NCBI GenBank assembly: GCA_036426205.1 | Contig: WSYH01000139.1 | Span: 186,001-250,000 of the forward strand | Length of the DNA: 64,000 nt | Reading direction: 5' to 3' | Origin: Ascaphus truei | Lineage: Eukaryota; Chordata; Amphibia; Anura; Ascaphidae | Part shown: positions 23,600-35,841 of the stretch, piece after piece | How the letters are laid out: each line of letters begins with the position of its first letter | Position numbering within the stretch: position 1 is the first letter of the stretch | The notes under the pieces: generated by a model | What the model was told of the DNA's origin: nothing | Seen by the model: the letters and a program-made list of their open reading frames with translations, nothing else | The model's database searches: none | Made by a program: the position numbers and the translations under genes

Positions 23600-26221
23600 T
23601 TGATTTCTGGTTGATTTTCACTCAGAATCCAAGGTAACCACACCTTCTGAAAATCTGTGTAGGTGTCGTTATTAAGACTAACCAGTTTTTCATGTAGCAA
23701 ATCTGCCAGACTTTATTTTTAACTTTGGGAATTGAGGGAATAATTGTTTGTTTCCATACTGCCGCTAATTTGCGTCATGCGGCTGAAGATATGTGGCACA
23801 GTAATTTATTTTCATGTCTCGTGAGGAGGTAATATGGTTTGTTTAAAAGAAATAACCAGGGATCCATTGGTAGGTCCAAACCGAAAAACCTTTGTGACCA
23901 CATTTTGATTTCCAGCCAATAAGCTGCTATGAATGGGCATCCCCACCACATATGTATAAATGTGGCTTGGGCTCCACATCCATCCATTATAGTTGGGTAC
24001 TCTGGGATGAATTTAGCTAGTCTCATGGGGGTTAAACACCACCTCATCATAACTTTATAGGCATTTTCTCTGATTGTGATACACATTGATGATATGGCAA
24101 CCTTTTGAAAAATATCATTCCAGTCTTCCATGTCTAATACCTCCCCCAGGTCATCCTCCCATTGTAGCATATATTTCCGTTTTTGATTCATTTGTGGAGG
24201 AGAGCTAACAAAGTATCCATACAATTTATATATCAGTCCAGATGTCTTACTATCTGCTAGACAAAGTGACTCAAATCTAGTTAGCAATTCGGGGGGTCAG
24301 ATTTTGTTATAAAAGGCTTTCAATTAAAGGTATTGGAGGAACTGATTGTTTGGGATAGCCTTTTCTTTGTGGAAATATTCAAATGGTCTGGGAAATCCTT
24401 CTGAACCTACATCTTTTAATCTTGTGATACCTGCTATTTTCCAGTCTATAAACCTATTACGGCCTATTCCTGGACCAAATTCTGGGTGTAGTGTATTCCG
24501 TGTTGTAAGGAAGTGTCGATTTGCCACTGAGTTCCATAATTTGAGTGAGTGGGCTATAATTTGGCTGGATTTGAGTATTTCGGGTCTCTTTCTCACTGGG
24601 GTCCATAGAAGATTACTTAATTCGACTGGGGCAACTAAATCCGTTTCCAATGATACCCAGCGTCTATGGACTGGATTAGAGTGCCATAGTATTAGTTGGC
24701 TTGTTTGGGCTGCTTTGTGATAGGACATAAGGCATGGTAGTCCCAGCCCTCCTGTTTTGTTTGGTATATTTAAGATTTTCTTACCAATTCTTGGTGTTTT
24801 ATTTTTCCAGATAAATTTGTTTATAATAGACTGTAGAGTTTTAATTTCCTCCAATACCAATGGAATGGGTAGAGTTTGGAAAAGATACAGAAGACGGGGC
24901 AATATGTTCATTTTTATACTGTGTATTTTGCCTATCCATGATATAGCGTGGCCGGACCACTTCCCAATATCAGACTTAAGAGCTCTTAAGACCTTTGGAT
25001 AATTCTCCCTATACAGAGAACTATAATTATTTGTAATAAATATCCCTAGGTATTTGATCGTATTCGTTGCCATTTAAAATCAAAGTTTAAAGCAATCAAT
25101 TTAATTTGATCTTTAGTTAGATTTATATTTAGTGCCTCAGATTTGTTACTATTGATTTTGAAACCTGAGATATCCTTAAAAGAAGACAGAGTGGAGAATA
25201 AATTTGTAAGTGAAGTTTGAGGTTTGTTATTGTAAGGATCTCATCATCTGCATAAAGTGCGAATTTGTATATCTGACTCTTCACCTGAACTCCTGTTACA
25301 TTTGGGTTGTTTCTTATGTTTGCAGCTAGTGGTTCCATACAGAGGGTGAATAGCAGTAGAGATAAGGGACATCCCTGTCTGGTTCCATTTTTTATAGAAA
25401 AAGTCTCAGAGGAGAAACCTTGGGAGTATATTTTTGCCGATGGTGTAGTGTATAAAGACTCGATGTCTCTAAGGAAAGGGCCTTCCACTCCAAATGCCTG
25501 CAATGTTTTTGACATGTATTTCCAATCGATTCGGTCAAACGCCTTTTTTGCGTCAAGGCTCAGGACCATCGATGGTATTTTATTCTTAGTAGCTAATGAC
25601 ACCAACTCAATAATGCGTCTGGTATTGTCCGCAGCTTGTATCCCACCTGGTCCGGATGAACCAGAGATGGGAGAACTTTATTTAATCTATTAGATAATAT
25701 TTTGGAGAATATTTTAAAGTCAGAGTTTATTAAAGAAATTGGTCTGTAGTTCTTACAGTCTGTAGGGTCTTTTCCATCTTTATGGATTAGTGTTATGGTT
25801 GTCTGGAGCATACTGTTGGGAAATTGGGAGTCTATTAGTATAGAGTTGAACATATTTAATAGTACTGGGGCGGGGATATTAGAGAATTTTTTATAGTATA
25901 AGTTCAAGAAGCCATCGGTCCCGGAGCCTTAGCCGGTTTGAGATCTTTAATAACAGTGAGAACTTCTTCGAGTGTGAAATTTTGGGCTAATTTGTCTTTA
26001 TCGTCTGGAGTAATTGTGGGGAGATTAGCTGAATCTAAGAAGTTTTCCATTTTGGTAGTTAATTGGTTGCTTTGTTTAGTCTTATTACCGTCATATAATT
26101 TGGAATAGAAGGCCTAGAATTCCTTAATTATAAGGGTCGGATTTGTTGAGAGAATACCTGATTTTTGTCCAATTGCGTGGATATTACGGTTTGTTGGAAC
26201 TGATCTAAGTCAAGCGGCCAG
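23600..26221 (-). pseudogene. L1-type ORF2: reverse transcriptase and C-terminal domain
   Basis: RT motifs can be followed through frameshifts: APGTDGF, NYRPISLINSDFKIFSKIL, LSLDAKKAFDRIDW, NGTRQGCPLS, and YADD at the catalytic site (in FALYADDEILTI). C-terminal to it are MATNTIKYLGIFI, the long thumb/linker, and CGAQATFIHMWWGCP, the L1-type Cys-His region, then LNNDTYTDFQKVW-PW near the end in another frame. The motif set fits the L1/Tx1 group. Several stops and frameshifts make it dead. Confidence 0.85.
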
Positions 26222-26238
26222 CATTTTATCAGGTTTAT

Positions 26239-27132
26239 ACAAAAAATGCAATGACTCGGCACTTCAGGCTACAACAATACCCCAGTCCAATGATTAGTCC
26301 ATATAGATATGGAAAGTTCTTTTCAATATTCCAGCTGATGGAGCGATGGTGATCCAATTGCTGGCTGCTGGTTCCGAACTCCTCCTAGTATGTAATGGAC
26401 AAAAAGGAAAAGACCATTGCGCAGCCACTAGAATCCATGAATAACTCCACAACAGATTAAAGTAATGAACTTACAGACTTGCTGTGTTGTTGTTCCTTTG
26501 AGACAATCTGTGCTTTTAACCGCTTCTCTTCCAGATATCACGAATCCCACGTGTTGTATGTCTATCCTCCAGGTTTTCTGTCTGTTCACAGCATTACCAC
26601 TTGGTCATAGTTCCCATGTGTTCCCAGAAAGGAAATAACATGAAAGATGATGGTGCAGATTGATAAAAAATTATTACAATAAAAATAAAAAACAGCCAAG
26701 GGCTTACTCACATAAACCAGGCTGTATAAAAACAGCTGACAACGTGCCGTCCGCAGCTTGATACAATCAGGTAGGCAGGCTTCTGGGAGGATGGCGCTAT
26801 TGTTGTTTGCAAACCCTGAAGTGGCGTCTAACTCTCAGTAGTTACTCTGCGAGATTCGCCCCCTCTATTTGCTATAGCTTCCTCTATCTCAGCTTGAGGT
26901 GGCCAGCACTGCAGAATGTGCTCTGCTCACCTCTCTGGGTAACTGCCGTCAGCCCGCGCTAAGCCTCGTGATGTCACACTCTGGCGTCTCTCCTGATCTC
27001 TATGCTCCTGCTTCTGAAGACCGTGTCAGTTCTAGCTCCTCCCTCTCCATACGCGTTTCGTGACGCAATGTGGTCACTTCATCAGTGGATGAGGGTTCAC
27101 AGGGTTATAGGGTATATCTTTTTCTAGTTTAT
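26239..27132 (-). mobile_element. 894-bp non-autonomous insertion in the L1
   Basis: Flanked by CATTTTATCAGGTTTAT at 26222-26238 and 27133-27149 (17 bp, perfect). The duplicated L1 codons (NKPDKM) appear on both sides. No protein. It carries a well-preserved hammerhead-like motif on the minus strand at 27046-27089. TSD length and ribozyme resemble the Penelope-type insertions at 46036 and 47072. Confidence 0.8.
27046..27089 (-). ncRNA. Hammerhead-like motif B (best core)
   Basis: On the minus strand: TCCA (stem I), CTGATGA, A, GTGAC-loop-GTCAC (stem II), GAA, ACGCGT (self-complementary stem III), A, TGGA (stem I). The core boxes CUGAUGA and GAA are intact, with one extra A after the first box. 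Confidence 0.55.
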
Positions 27133-27299
27133 CATTTTATCAGGTTTATTTGATTTTTCAAAAATTTTAGCTTTAGTAAATGTGAGGGATTGTTCTGCCA
27201 TGAGAAGGAGATTCAATTCAGTTTCGGCCTCCTTTACTTTTTTTAGATCTACATGTTGATTCCCTCTTTGGTGTAAATCTGTTATTTCTTCCACTTTTG

Positions 27300-27489
27300 T
27301 TCTACTCTCCTCCTCATGGTTCACATTCTCGTATAGACTATATTTTTATTTCCTCTAGAGCAATACCATACTGTGCATATTCAAAAATACGTACTGTGGC
27401 CTGGTCGGATCATGCCCAGGTGGAGATGAGATGCTCACATCTTAACATGCCCCCACATTCAGCCCAATGGAAAATAAATGAGTCCTTAC
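27300..27489 (+). pseudogene. Inverted L1 endonuclease C-terminus
   Basis: Reads FYSPPHGSHSRIDYIF, then SDHAQVEM and WKINESLL, the C-terminal part of the APE-type endonuclease with the conserved S-H-S-R-I-D-Y and S-D-H motifs. It lies on the opposite strand from the rest of the L1, whose linker (NHEEESRTKVEEI) starts at the same junction. This head-to-head layout is the signature of twin priming. Confidence 0.75.
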
Positions 27490-28106
27490 TGTGACAGAAA
27501 CCAGGGGATGGTAATAAATTCCATATATAGGGCTCCCAGGATACTGAACAGCTTCTATCCTGTTTAGGCTGGAAAGTGCAGCCTTAGAATGCATGCACTC
27601 CATCCCACAGTTTGGCAAGTGCTGGAACTGAGGGGTGAGGGATCCAGACCAGAGTTTGTCTGCTTCCTGATTTCTGTCACCTGTCCTGCTAGTTAGAAAT
27701 CAGGTATGTATGGCTGATTTCCTGGTTCCTCTCCCCAAGAGCCTGGAGGCAGAAAGGCTGCTGGAAGCAGAGAGGGGAAACGCCTCTCCCCAAACAGGTT
27801 AAATCATTCTGTTCCTTTTTTCTAAAACTGCAAAGTTCCTTATTTTGTTGTTGGAAGTGGATAAGCCGCTCCAATCCCAGTCAGGGTAAACCTCAGTTAA
27901 GTTATTGCTCAGGTGAGCAGGCTTTTGTTTTGCTTGTGTTTCTTTTGTATGCAGTGTGGCAGTCTCAGTGCCTGGGACTGAATAAACCAGGCAGTAGCCT
28001 GTTTAAAGTAAAGCACGTTACGCCTCGTCATTTAACCTACCCTAAAAGACCGTGTTCTAACAGTCCCGGACAGACGGCGGAGCCCCAGAGTAAGCCGTTT
28101 GTCACA
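27490..28106 (+). mobile_element. 5' LTR of a SCAN-gag retrotransposon
   Basis: Starts TGTGACAG and ends TTTGTCACA, so the ends are inverted repeats with TG..CA. AATAAA lies near 27980. About 617 bp. Directly followed by a primer-binding-type sequence and gag. No 3' LTR was found in the window. Confidence 0.75.
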
Positions 28107-28108
28107 AA

Positions 28109-28127
28109 TGGTGGAGAATGCGGGCAG
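28109..28127 (+). other. Primer-binding site candidate
   Basis: TGGTGGAGAATGCGGGC, three bases after the LTR, starts with TGG as expected for pairing with a tRNA CCA end. It resembles tRNA-Ala 3' ends but with mismatches, so the primer tRNA is not settled. Confidence 0.5.
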
Positions 28128-28182
28128 AACACTAAAAGGTCTGCGGGTAAAAGAACTTTAAAAAAAAAATTCCCCAAACAAG

Positions 28183-29331
28183 ATGGAAGACGTCGTGAGT
28201 GCGTTTGTACGCAATGTCGCTGCCCAGAAAGATACGAATGCAGCCCTGCAAGAGGCGAATGCAGCCCAGCAAAAAGCGAATGCAATCCAGCAACAGCTGC
28301 TAATAGCCCAGCAAGAGATTAATGCAAACCAGCAGCAGGCGAATGCAACCCAGCAAGAGACAAACCGCTTGCTGAGAGAGGAGCAACAATGGTTCGCCCA
28401 GGCCTTACAGCAGGAATTCGAGGTCCTAAAAGAGACTATCATTAAGACTCCACTGGCAGAGGCAGCCCCAGTCCCGAAAATGACCAGGGCAAGCCACTAC
28501 CTTCAGAAGATGGGGCCCTATTAGGATATTGAAACCTATCTTCTCACTTTTGAACGCACGGCACAGAGAGAGGGATGGCCAGAAGCTGAGTGGGCCAGTC
28601 TAATCGCACCCTTCTTAAGCGGCGAACCCCAGAAGGCTTACTTTGATCTAGAGCCAGCCGAAGCTAACGTCTATGCAAAATTGAAGTTCGAGATCCTCGC
28701 CCGCCTCGGCGTAACCATGGCTGTTCACGCCCAAAGGTTCCACGCATGGTCCTTCACGTTGGATAAAGCCACCCGAAGCCAGATGTATGACCTCATCCAC
28801 CTCGCTCGGAAGTGGCTACAACCCGAGATCAACTCAGCAAGCCACATCGTGGAAAGGTTGGTCATGGACCAGTTCTTGAGGAAACTTCCCTCTGCCCTAC
28901 GCCGTTGGGTCAGTCAGAGTGACCCCCACAATGCAGACGAGCTGGTGGCCCTCGTAGAAAGGTACAATGCAGCAGAAGAGCAACCGCAACCCATAGTCAT
29001 GGAGCATCCCCACTACCCAAGGTTCCAGGACTTTTCCAGAGACGGTAAAAGGGTACCAGGGTTAAGGGGGGCTGAAGAGCGACGACCGCCTTCACACAGC
29101 ACCAGTAACAGTGGCTCGCATACTAAGGGCAACAGCCAACTTGGGGAGCCGAAAAAGGGCTCTAAGTGGGACACAGACTATGTACCTAAATGTGTAAATT
29201 TTTATGATAGGGGCCACACCGCGAAGGTCTGCCGACTAAATGCTGAACCAATGCAATGCAACAGCGTTGAACCTTATTCGTTGTGGTCCCAATGTTGGGT
29301 TACTTATATGGATTTGCAACCTAATATCTAA
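28183..29331 (+). pseudogene. SCAN-like gag of a gypsy-type element
   Basis: One reading frame of about 380 codons with a single in-frame TAG at 28522-28524 (after QKMGPY). N-terminus: a Gln/Ala-rich coiled coil with repeats of ANAAQQ-type heptads (residues 15-75). Middle: a SCAN-like capsid region, with RFHAWSF, ARKWLQPE and DQFLRKLPSALRRWV (residues about 185-260). C-terminus: a zinc knuckle, CVNFYDRGHTAKVC, whose second Cys is replaced by Phe. SCAN domains of vertebrate zinc-finger proteins are related to such gags (Gmr1-like elements). Protease and pol are absent, so the element is truncated after gag. Confidence 0.8.
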
Positions 29332-29339
29332 GGAGTGGA

Positions 29340-32300
29340 TTATTGTACCACATCTTTACTACTTTGAGCTGATACCTCTTATTAGATTGAGCTTGGTCTT
29401 TTACAATTTGTCAGTTTGTCCTTTATGTGCACACTTTATTTTAATATTTGACTCATTAAAGATGTAATTTTAACTCATTCCATTCTACACACTAAGGTTA
29501 CTGAGTGCTACATTAGTGAGTTCTTTCTCTTTTGGTTTATTATTAGTAAATATCTCAGCCCAGCACCTTTACCCTTCTTATTGTTTTGTTTCCCATATGG
29601 CAATTAGCTGAGCAGGGGTTTCTCCCTTCCCTTCCCCCTCCCATCCTTTTCCCACCAGGTGTATCGAAATCCTGAAGAACCCAACCCTCTCTAATAACGT
29701 GTCTGGTGCATTGTAAGAAACCCCAACGATTCAAATACTGAGTTTGAGATCAGATGCATAGGAACTAACCCCAACCCTCTCTAATAGAGCATCTGATCTC
29801 AGATGCATTTTAAATTCTTCTGTATTTCGTACCATTTTCAAAAGACCTGGAAATTGAAGGGAACCCTTTACAGATGCCCAGGGAACCCGTTAAAGAACAT
29901 TGGGTTAGGGGAATAAGTGTGAGGGACCTTACTGAAGTGTTTACTATTTCTGTCCCACACGGCAACAGCAGCACACGCTTATCACTGTTTTTTACTCCAT
30001 TTTTGCTCTGTCCAAAGCTGTTTTTAATTGTAATTGGATGTGTTGTTCAGGAGATATAAACATTTGAAATATTAAGTGTCCACGAGGTCATAGCAGTACT
30101 CCTCCACCCCCATAAACCTACATGTATGTTAGTTTAACTCATATAATGTTAGTATCTTGCCCCCTGAGTATATCCTGTTCTTTTTTAATGATCTTTTAGA
30201 GTAAAGAATCGTGAAAACTGCTTGGGGATTTGACAATGAAAAAAAAGATATGTCAGTTGTAAAATAAAAATAAAACATTTTAGACTCTATGAAGAACAAG
30301 AACTTAAATGGTTATGTAGACTACATATAAAAACTGTATCAAACCAGCTTTTTTAATTTAAATTTTAACCTAAGCAGTATATTTACGGGTTAAGTTGTCC
30401 TTCAAAATGAATTGTACAGGCTAACAGAAAATAAACCCAGTTCCCCCTTTCCTAACTTCCAGGAGACATTAGGTAGACTTAGAAATAATGACATAAACCT
30501 CCTGCTAAAGAAGAAAGAACAATTTGCCCTATTGTGTACAACTATCAGGTTATACCTAAACAGCAGCCTTCTGTTATCAGGATAAAAGACTGAAACAGAA
30601 AACACCCCTTTACTTTCTCTGCCTTGATGAATGACTTAATCATGGCACAATTTAGTTGAAGCTCATCGCTACATAGCTGATGCGTGTTGATGACTTGACT
30701 GAAAGCAAACTCTCAAAAAGCCATAATATTTATCTGCACACAAAAAAAAAAACATTTAAAAAACTCACTGATATCGTCACTCTGACTTATTTAGAATGAA
30801 ATGTTCATCTTATTGTATATTTGGTAACATTATTTTCTAAATAATTACCAGAGCGATCTTATGAACGTGACTACAAAACACTTGCAATGTGATCTGGAGT
30901 CGGCAGTTTAGTTTGTCACTGTAAATTGTTCCAAATTGAAGGAATGGATCATTTTCTTGTGTATTTGGAAAATCTACTTAGCATATTCAGTTTTTTGTTT
31001 TGGTGAAAGAGAAAAATGTCATATTTGAATAGAGCTTCCAGGCATATCTTCACTGAAGATGCCTTACCGTTAAATCCTAAACACTGTTGTTCAAATCTGA
31101 GTATTAAGTCATGGTGAAATAGACACCCGTTTAACAGTCTCTTGTCTGCAAAAATAATTTCAGTAATTAGTCAGGTTTATTTCCAGTTAGACAGTTTTAT
31201 ACATCAAAATGACTGACAACAATAATCAGGTTAGGGCGATAAAAATCATTATTTTTTCTGTGTATTCTGTTTAATGTGGTCTGTACCATGATTATTGTAA
31301 TAAATCACTACATGTGCTGGTTTCTTAAATGACTGTTTTTCTACATTTATTTTAGAAAACTATGCTAACAAGGAAACACTACGAAGGGGGAATTGTCTAA
31401 AGCAATATGAGCATGCATTATTAATGCTTAAGGCAAATTGATTTCTGCACTATAGTTCTTTGTGGTGATATATAAATTGCATGCATAGCTGCAGGCCCTG
31501 ATAAACATGGAGAGAAGTATCCTGGTTTCCCAGGTGAAAAGCTACTGAAACAGGCAATATGACCAAATTAATAGGACTAATCAGTGAAAATATAGTGACA
31601 CTAGTACCTAAAATGAACCTGTTCTGTTAGGAATAGATAATGTTAAGAATGGTTATACGCTGCAGGGATTTAGGAAAAGCTCTGGCTTTATAATAGCTTA
31701 CTACTGCATGAGCTATAAATCAATGTCGGCAAAAAAGGAGTTAAGGTTTTAACAGGGTGAACCCAGGTTCACCAAAAGCTTATGCTTCTATTATTTTTGT
31801 ATAATGCGTACTACAATCCTATTGGCAGTATTTGCTGGATTGCAAGAGGTAAAGTAAGTCAGGGCTATCAGCCAATTTATGATTTAATAATGACTTATTT
31901 TAATCTGTTTCCATTAACAATAACATTTTGTTTAAATACTTACTCTTTCCATGCGCAATGAATTAAATAAATGTCTACAATTTGGTGGACTTTCTGTTTC
32001 CTGAGGTTCAGTTTTCATTTGTTTAAATCGGTTTGCAGATATACATTTTAAATAGCAACATTGTTGCACCCACTTCAGTATTGTGTTGCATCAAAATATA
32101 ACCCTCTGCATAAAGATACCAAAAGGTTTGAGTTTTTTGTCTAAAATACTAACATATATGTGCACCGTTTCAAGAGATGTCAATTCATATTGTCGGGATC
32201 AATGTGCAAGGGAACCAAACATGGTACTGTAGCTATGTGGAATTCATGGAAAGGCTGCCAGAAGGAACAATGAGGCATAGGAAAAATGAAATCTGATGTA

Positions 32301-35171
32301 TGTTTGCTGTGCAGAGCATTTTCTCTGCAGTTGTTTGGGATTGAAGCCAGAAAGGGAATTATTGCAGCAAACAAACACAACGCAACACTCAAGAATAAAT
32401 GACAGTAGAAGTACATAGTCAACATCTCGGGGCTCAAAATTAAGTACACCGTTCAAGTAAACGGGTTTTTTTTTTTTTTCATTTGTTTTACACTTAAAAA
32501 TAGCATTGCTTCTTTCCTGCAAGTGAAAAATACTGCTAACACACCGTTGTAATATTTGACAAATTAGAGTTTGATGCTAAATCAGAATGAAACAACAGCC
32601 AAGAGAAATGTCTGGATGTGTTCTTTATGATGATCAAATTCTGACCCCATGTTACAAAGACTTGCCGTAAGTACAAAATTGAAGGGAATCTAAAATAGGA
32701 TACCATGACTTTAATGCTGTTAGCAGCTTAGACACAGCAAAGTGAAATGATTGAGGTGCCTGGACAACCTATAACCTCTATTTCTAACTAGATTATCCAT
32801 CAACTTTAAGAACTCAGGTTTCAATTTCTTTCCTTCACATTGTAAAGTGAATTGTGCTCAGCCACAAGAGTGTCTGGTCAACTATGCCGACACCCACTAG
32901 CACCTAGCGATTATGGATGAAACCTTATTAAAGAAAGTCATTTTCGTTTCCTAAGAATTATAAAATTGCAGTTAGCATCTACAACAGTAGCAATTGTAAT
33001 GAAAAAGTACTTCACCAAAATGCAATACTAATTTTTATTGAACTATAATCTACATTTGTTTTACATTTAAAATATCTCTTTTTTCTTTGAAAAAAAAATT
33101 GTCTTTTATTTCTAATTGCTAAAGCATAACACATTCCCCTTCCAAAATGACAAGCTAGCAATGTTGGCATTTGTTTCCGATGATGATTATTTAACCATTT
33201 ATTTTTTAAACATTTCAGATTCCTGCGATACTTTCTTCACATAAAATGTTAAAAAATGTTTTTAATTTCCAGTGCACATAATAAAACTGACAGGTTGCAC
33301 GGCCACTTACCATATTTTGGAATTGCCATCATCCATGTAACAGTTTTATATCATTCTTAGTGGCGGCTTAACAAATTGGCATAGCTTTGCAACTTTAAGC
33401 CTGAAAGCATAACTGCTTTCTGTCTTAAAGACAACACAGAATGTATTGACACATATGTAACAGCAGAACAATTTCCAAGTCTTTTCTGATGCACTGTACT
33501 GTATATGGCCTGAAAGTGTTGGGGCAGTAGTAGCACCTGAGGAAAAACACCAGGCATACTGCCCTGATAGATGCCTTCTATAATTTGAAACCGAAAATAA
33601 AAACCGTTCGCACATTTCCCTGGTCCTGCCTGGCATGTTGCTGTTTGGTATGCATTTAAAGAAGCTGTGCACTGCAGGGAAAAAATGTCTGCAAGTTGCA
33701 GTGATCAGAGCTGAGTTTTCCTCTAGTTTTGCACCACTATAATTTGACACCATCTTTTTACAATAAACATAATCAGTGTTTATTATGCCCCAACGCTACC
33801 TTATTTTCTTATGCTATCCTCACCGCAGGACAGCTGAAAAGTTCCTATTGTGCAGATGGACTTTTAAGAAAGGCATGCTTGTAGTAGGTCTATGAGAGAG
33901 ATATTGCATTCCATGTTATTTTATTAAAGTAGGAATCCCAGCTGCTAGTTCTTTGTTTTATTTTGTTTTTAATCTTACCTTCACCGGAGCCGATCAGTGG
34001 CCCGACGTCCTTGGACCCCAGGTACTGGAGATATTTGCATTATTATTTTTTTTTGTACCGTTTTGAAACACACACAAAAAATATATATATAGCATTGAAC
34101 TGCAAGCATGGCCACCCTGGTCACCAATATAAAGCCCCAATGTCACCTCCTGAAAGACATTGATGTTTTTCTATTGGCCACCTGAGTTAGCTCTAATCCC
34201 GGCAGCTATATTGGTGCCCCAGTTTGCCCAGTGAACCCTTGGTCCACCAAAGGTTTGCAGCACTGGAACAAGAGGGTTACAAACATCAGGGGACCAACGA
34301 TGAGCTCCAGCAAACAACGATTGGCTAAGATCTTTTTAACATAAAAATAATTATATCTCAGATTGCTGTTTTACGGCAAGAAAATGCATCAGCTTTGTTA
34401 ATATGTGACTTGCTAATCAAGGCAACAGCACCCACCTTTTCTGTACATCATTTAATCTATGCCCCACAGAAAAAACTACAGAGAAAATGTATATTTTAAT
34501 ATATTACCAAACATAAACTACTCAGGATTGACTTTTTTTTAAATCAAATCTCTGAAAAAATCACATAAAAAAAAAATATCACATGATTTTCCATATCTCA
34601 AAATTTTCTTAAGTTGGAAATGTTAACGTTAGTTAAAACAAATTCTGCTACTCACACAAAGATAATAATCAATCATTTCCCATCAAAAAGTTGCTGTAAG
34701 TGCTGGCAGGAATTGTAACCCCTAATAGTGTGTTAATTGAAGGCTAATACACACGTTACACTAATAGAATTAAGAAATATTTTTGCTAATATTTGGTTTA
34801 AAATGGCTCAATATGTATGTCAATGACAAGAATGGAAATACAATCTAAAAATTAGATATGACATTTTCAGAAACCATGGTGAAATCCACTGAAATTACCA
34901 TTCTTGTGTCAAAGAACTGAAATATAAAATGTAATCCTTCAAAATGTCATAGGGGTATTATTTCAGTGCTATGTGTAACCTGACGTAAATAGTATTTTCT
35001 TTTATTCCTAGATAAACCTTTTATTCCTAAGTAGGTATCATAGTATAAATATACTACTACGTATCATGATATATAAAAAAAAATGATTTACAGTATATTA
35101 GCTGCATTATCATAAATGTAAGTGTTTTGGGGATTGTCAAAAAGCAAATCAGAAAAATATATTCAACTCAC
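29340..35171. other. Intronic DNA, largely single-copy
   Basis: AT-rich. 30390-31700 and 33300-33760 have the look of unique, possibly conserved, sequence. 33980-34260 is GC-richer and may be a repeat fragment. A pyrimidine-rich run lies at 29610-29660. The 135-codon minus frame at 33346-33753 has no recognisable protein. Confidence 0.45.
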
Positions 35172-35841
35172 GTTCACACGTGTCTCCTTTTTGCTGGTAT
35201 CCTGCTTTGCAGATACACTTCCCTATAGGGACCAACCATTCTCCTTCAGCACTGCAATGCATCCTGGGAGAATTATCTGCTTCTTCTTCTGCATTGCTTA
35301 CACAAGTTCCTCTTACTTCAACTAAGGAGGAAAACTCAGAACCAGTAACGGTGTCTTGAAAAATTGCTAAATTCTCAATAATCGACCAGCACTTTTTGTA
35401 GTAAACTTTCACAGAAACCAAAGCAATGCAGGCTCCAACGTCCTGAAATGCCAGGTAAAATCCTTTTTTGGAAAGAGGTCCGATCTCCCGCACCTCTGTG
35501 TTAAGTTTCATTTTTCGTTCCCCAAGGTCTCCCTGGGTAAAACTTTCATCTGCAGCAATAGTGTCTATTTTCACATATTGATTTTCTCTCATGTTTCTGC
35601 CAGTATTGTAATCTGTTTCGTAATAATACAAGTTAAAGGTTTCCTTGCAAGTTCCCAGTACGCCAGGAAGACTATTACAATCCCTTAATGTGAACTTTAG
35701 CTCAACAAAAATCCTTTGTGCGTTCCCTTTTGCAATCCAGTTAGTCCGCAGCCAGTTGTTCTGGTTGGGTTCCAGGACTTGACATACCTGATATGTTCTA
35801 ATTGGTGTGTAATTTTCATCCAATCCACTGATTTCTTCCCA
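35172..35841 (-). CDS. EPHA7: EPHA7 exon 3 (ephrin-binding domain)
   Basis: A 670-bp exon (residues 56-278 plus one base) encoding the extracellular ligand-binding jelly-roll domain. The acceptor is TTTTTAG before TGGGAAGAA and the donor is GTGAGT after TGTGAAC. It begins [20 protein letters not shown]. The domain cysteines are visible in [34 protein letters not shown] and VRGTC. It then enters the Cys-rich region with [22 protein letters not shown]. Near identity to mammalian EPHA7, with small changes such as FQDTVTGS where mammals have a proline, separates it from EPHA3 and EPHA5. It is fully open and under evident constraint. The next exon (rest of the Cys-rich region, fibronectin repeats, kinase, SAM) should lie beyond the left edge. 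The reading frame also runs about 23 bp past the donor, which is intron. Confidence 0.97.

Larger units (their letters stand above)
23370..27489 (-). mobile_element. L1-clade LINE with 5' inversion and a nested insertion
   Basis: Non-LTR retrotransposon on the minus strand, 3' end at left in AT-rich sequence. ORF2 parts in order from right to left: endonuclease-RT linker (27300-27150), RT (26220-25130), then the C-terminal domain (25073-23600). Frameshifts and stops break it. The far 5' part (27300-27489) is inverted. An 894-bp element sits at 26239-27132 with a 17-bp duplication. ORF1 is absent. Confidence 0.85.
1..35171 (-). other. EPHA7: EPHA7 intron 3 (5' portion)
   Basis: All DNA left of the exon 3 donor. 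No sequence resembling the next EPHA7 exon (remainder of the Cys-rich region, starting PCGRGF in the mammalian protein) was seen on the minus strand, so the intron exceeds 35 kb. The mobile elements in this span are therefore intronic insertions. Confidence 0.8.

Noticed and set aside
33346..33753. 135-codon minus-strand frame in intron 3, on the EPHA7 strand
   Set aside because: Checked as a possible EPHA7 exon: no Cys-rich or fibronectin pattern. Probably chance.
35149..35171. Extension of EPHA7 exon 3 past the donor (RELNIFF)
   Set aside because: A GTGAGT donor at 35171 in the right phase, and the conserved CE-P-CG continuation in the family, show this is intron.
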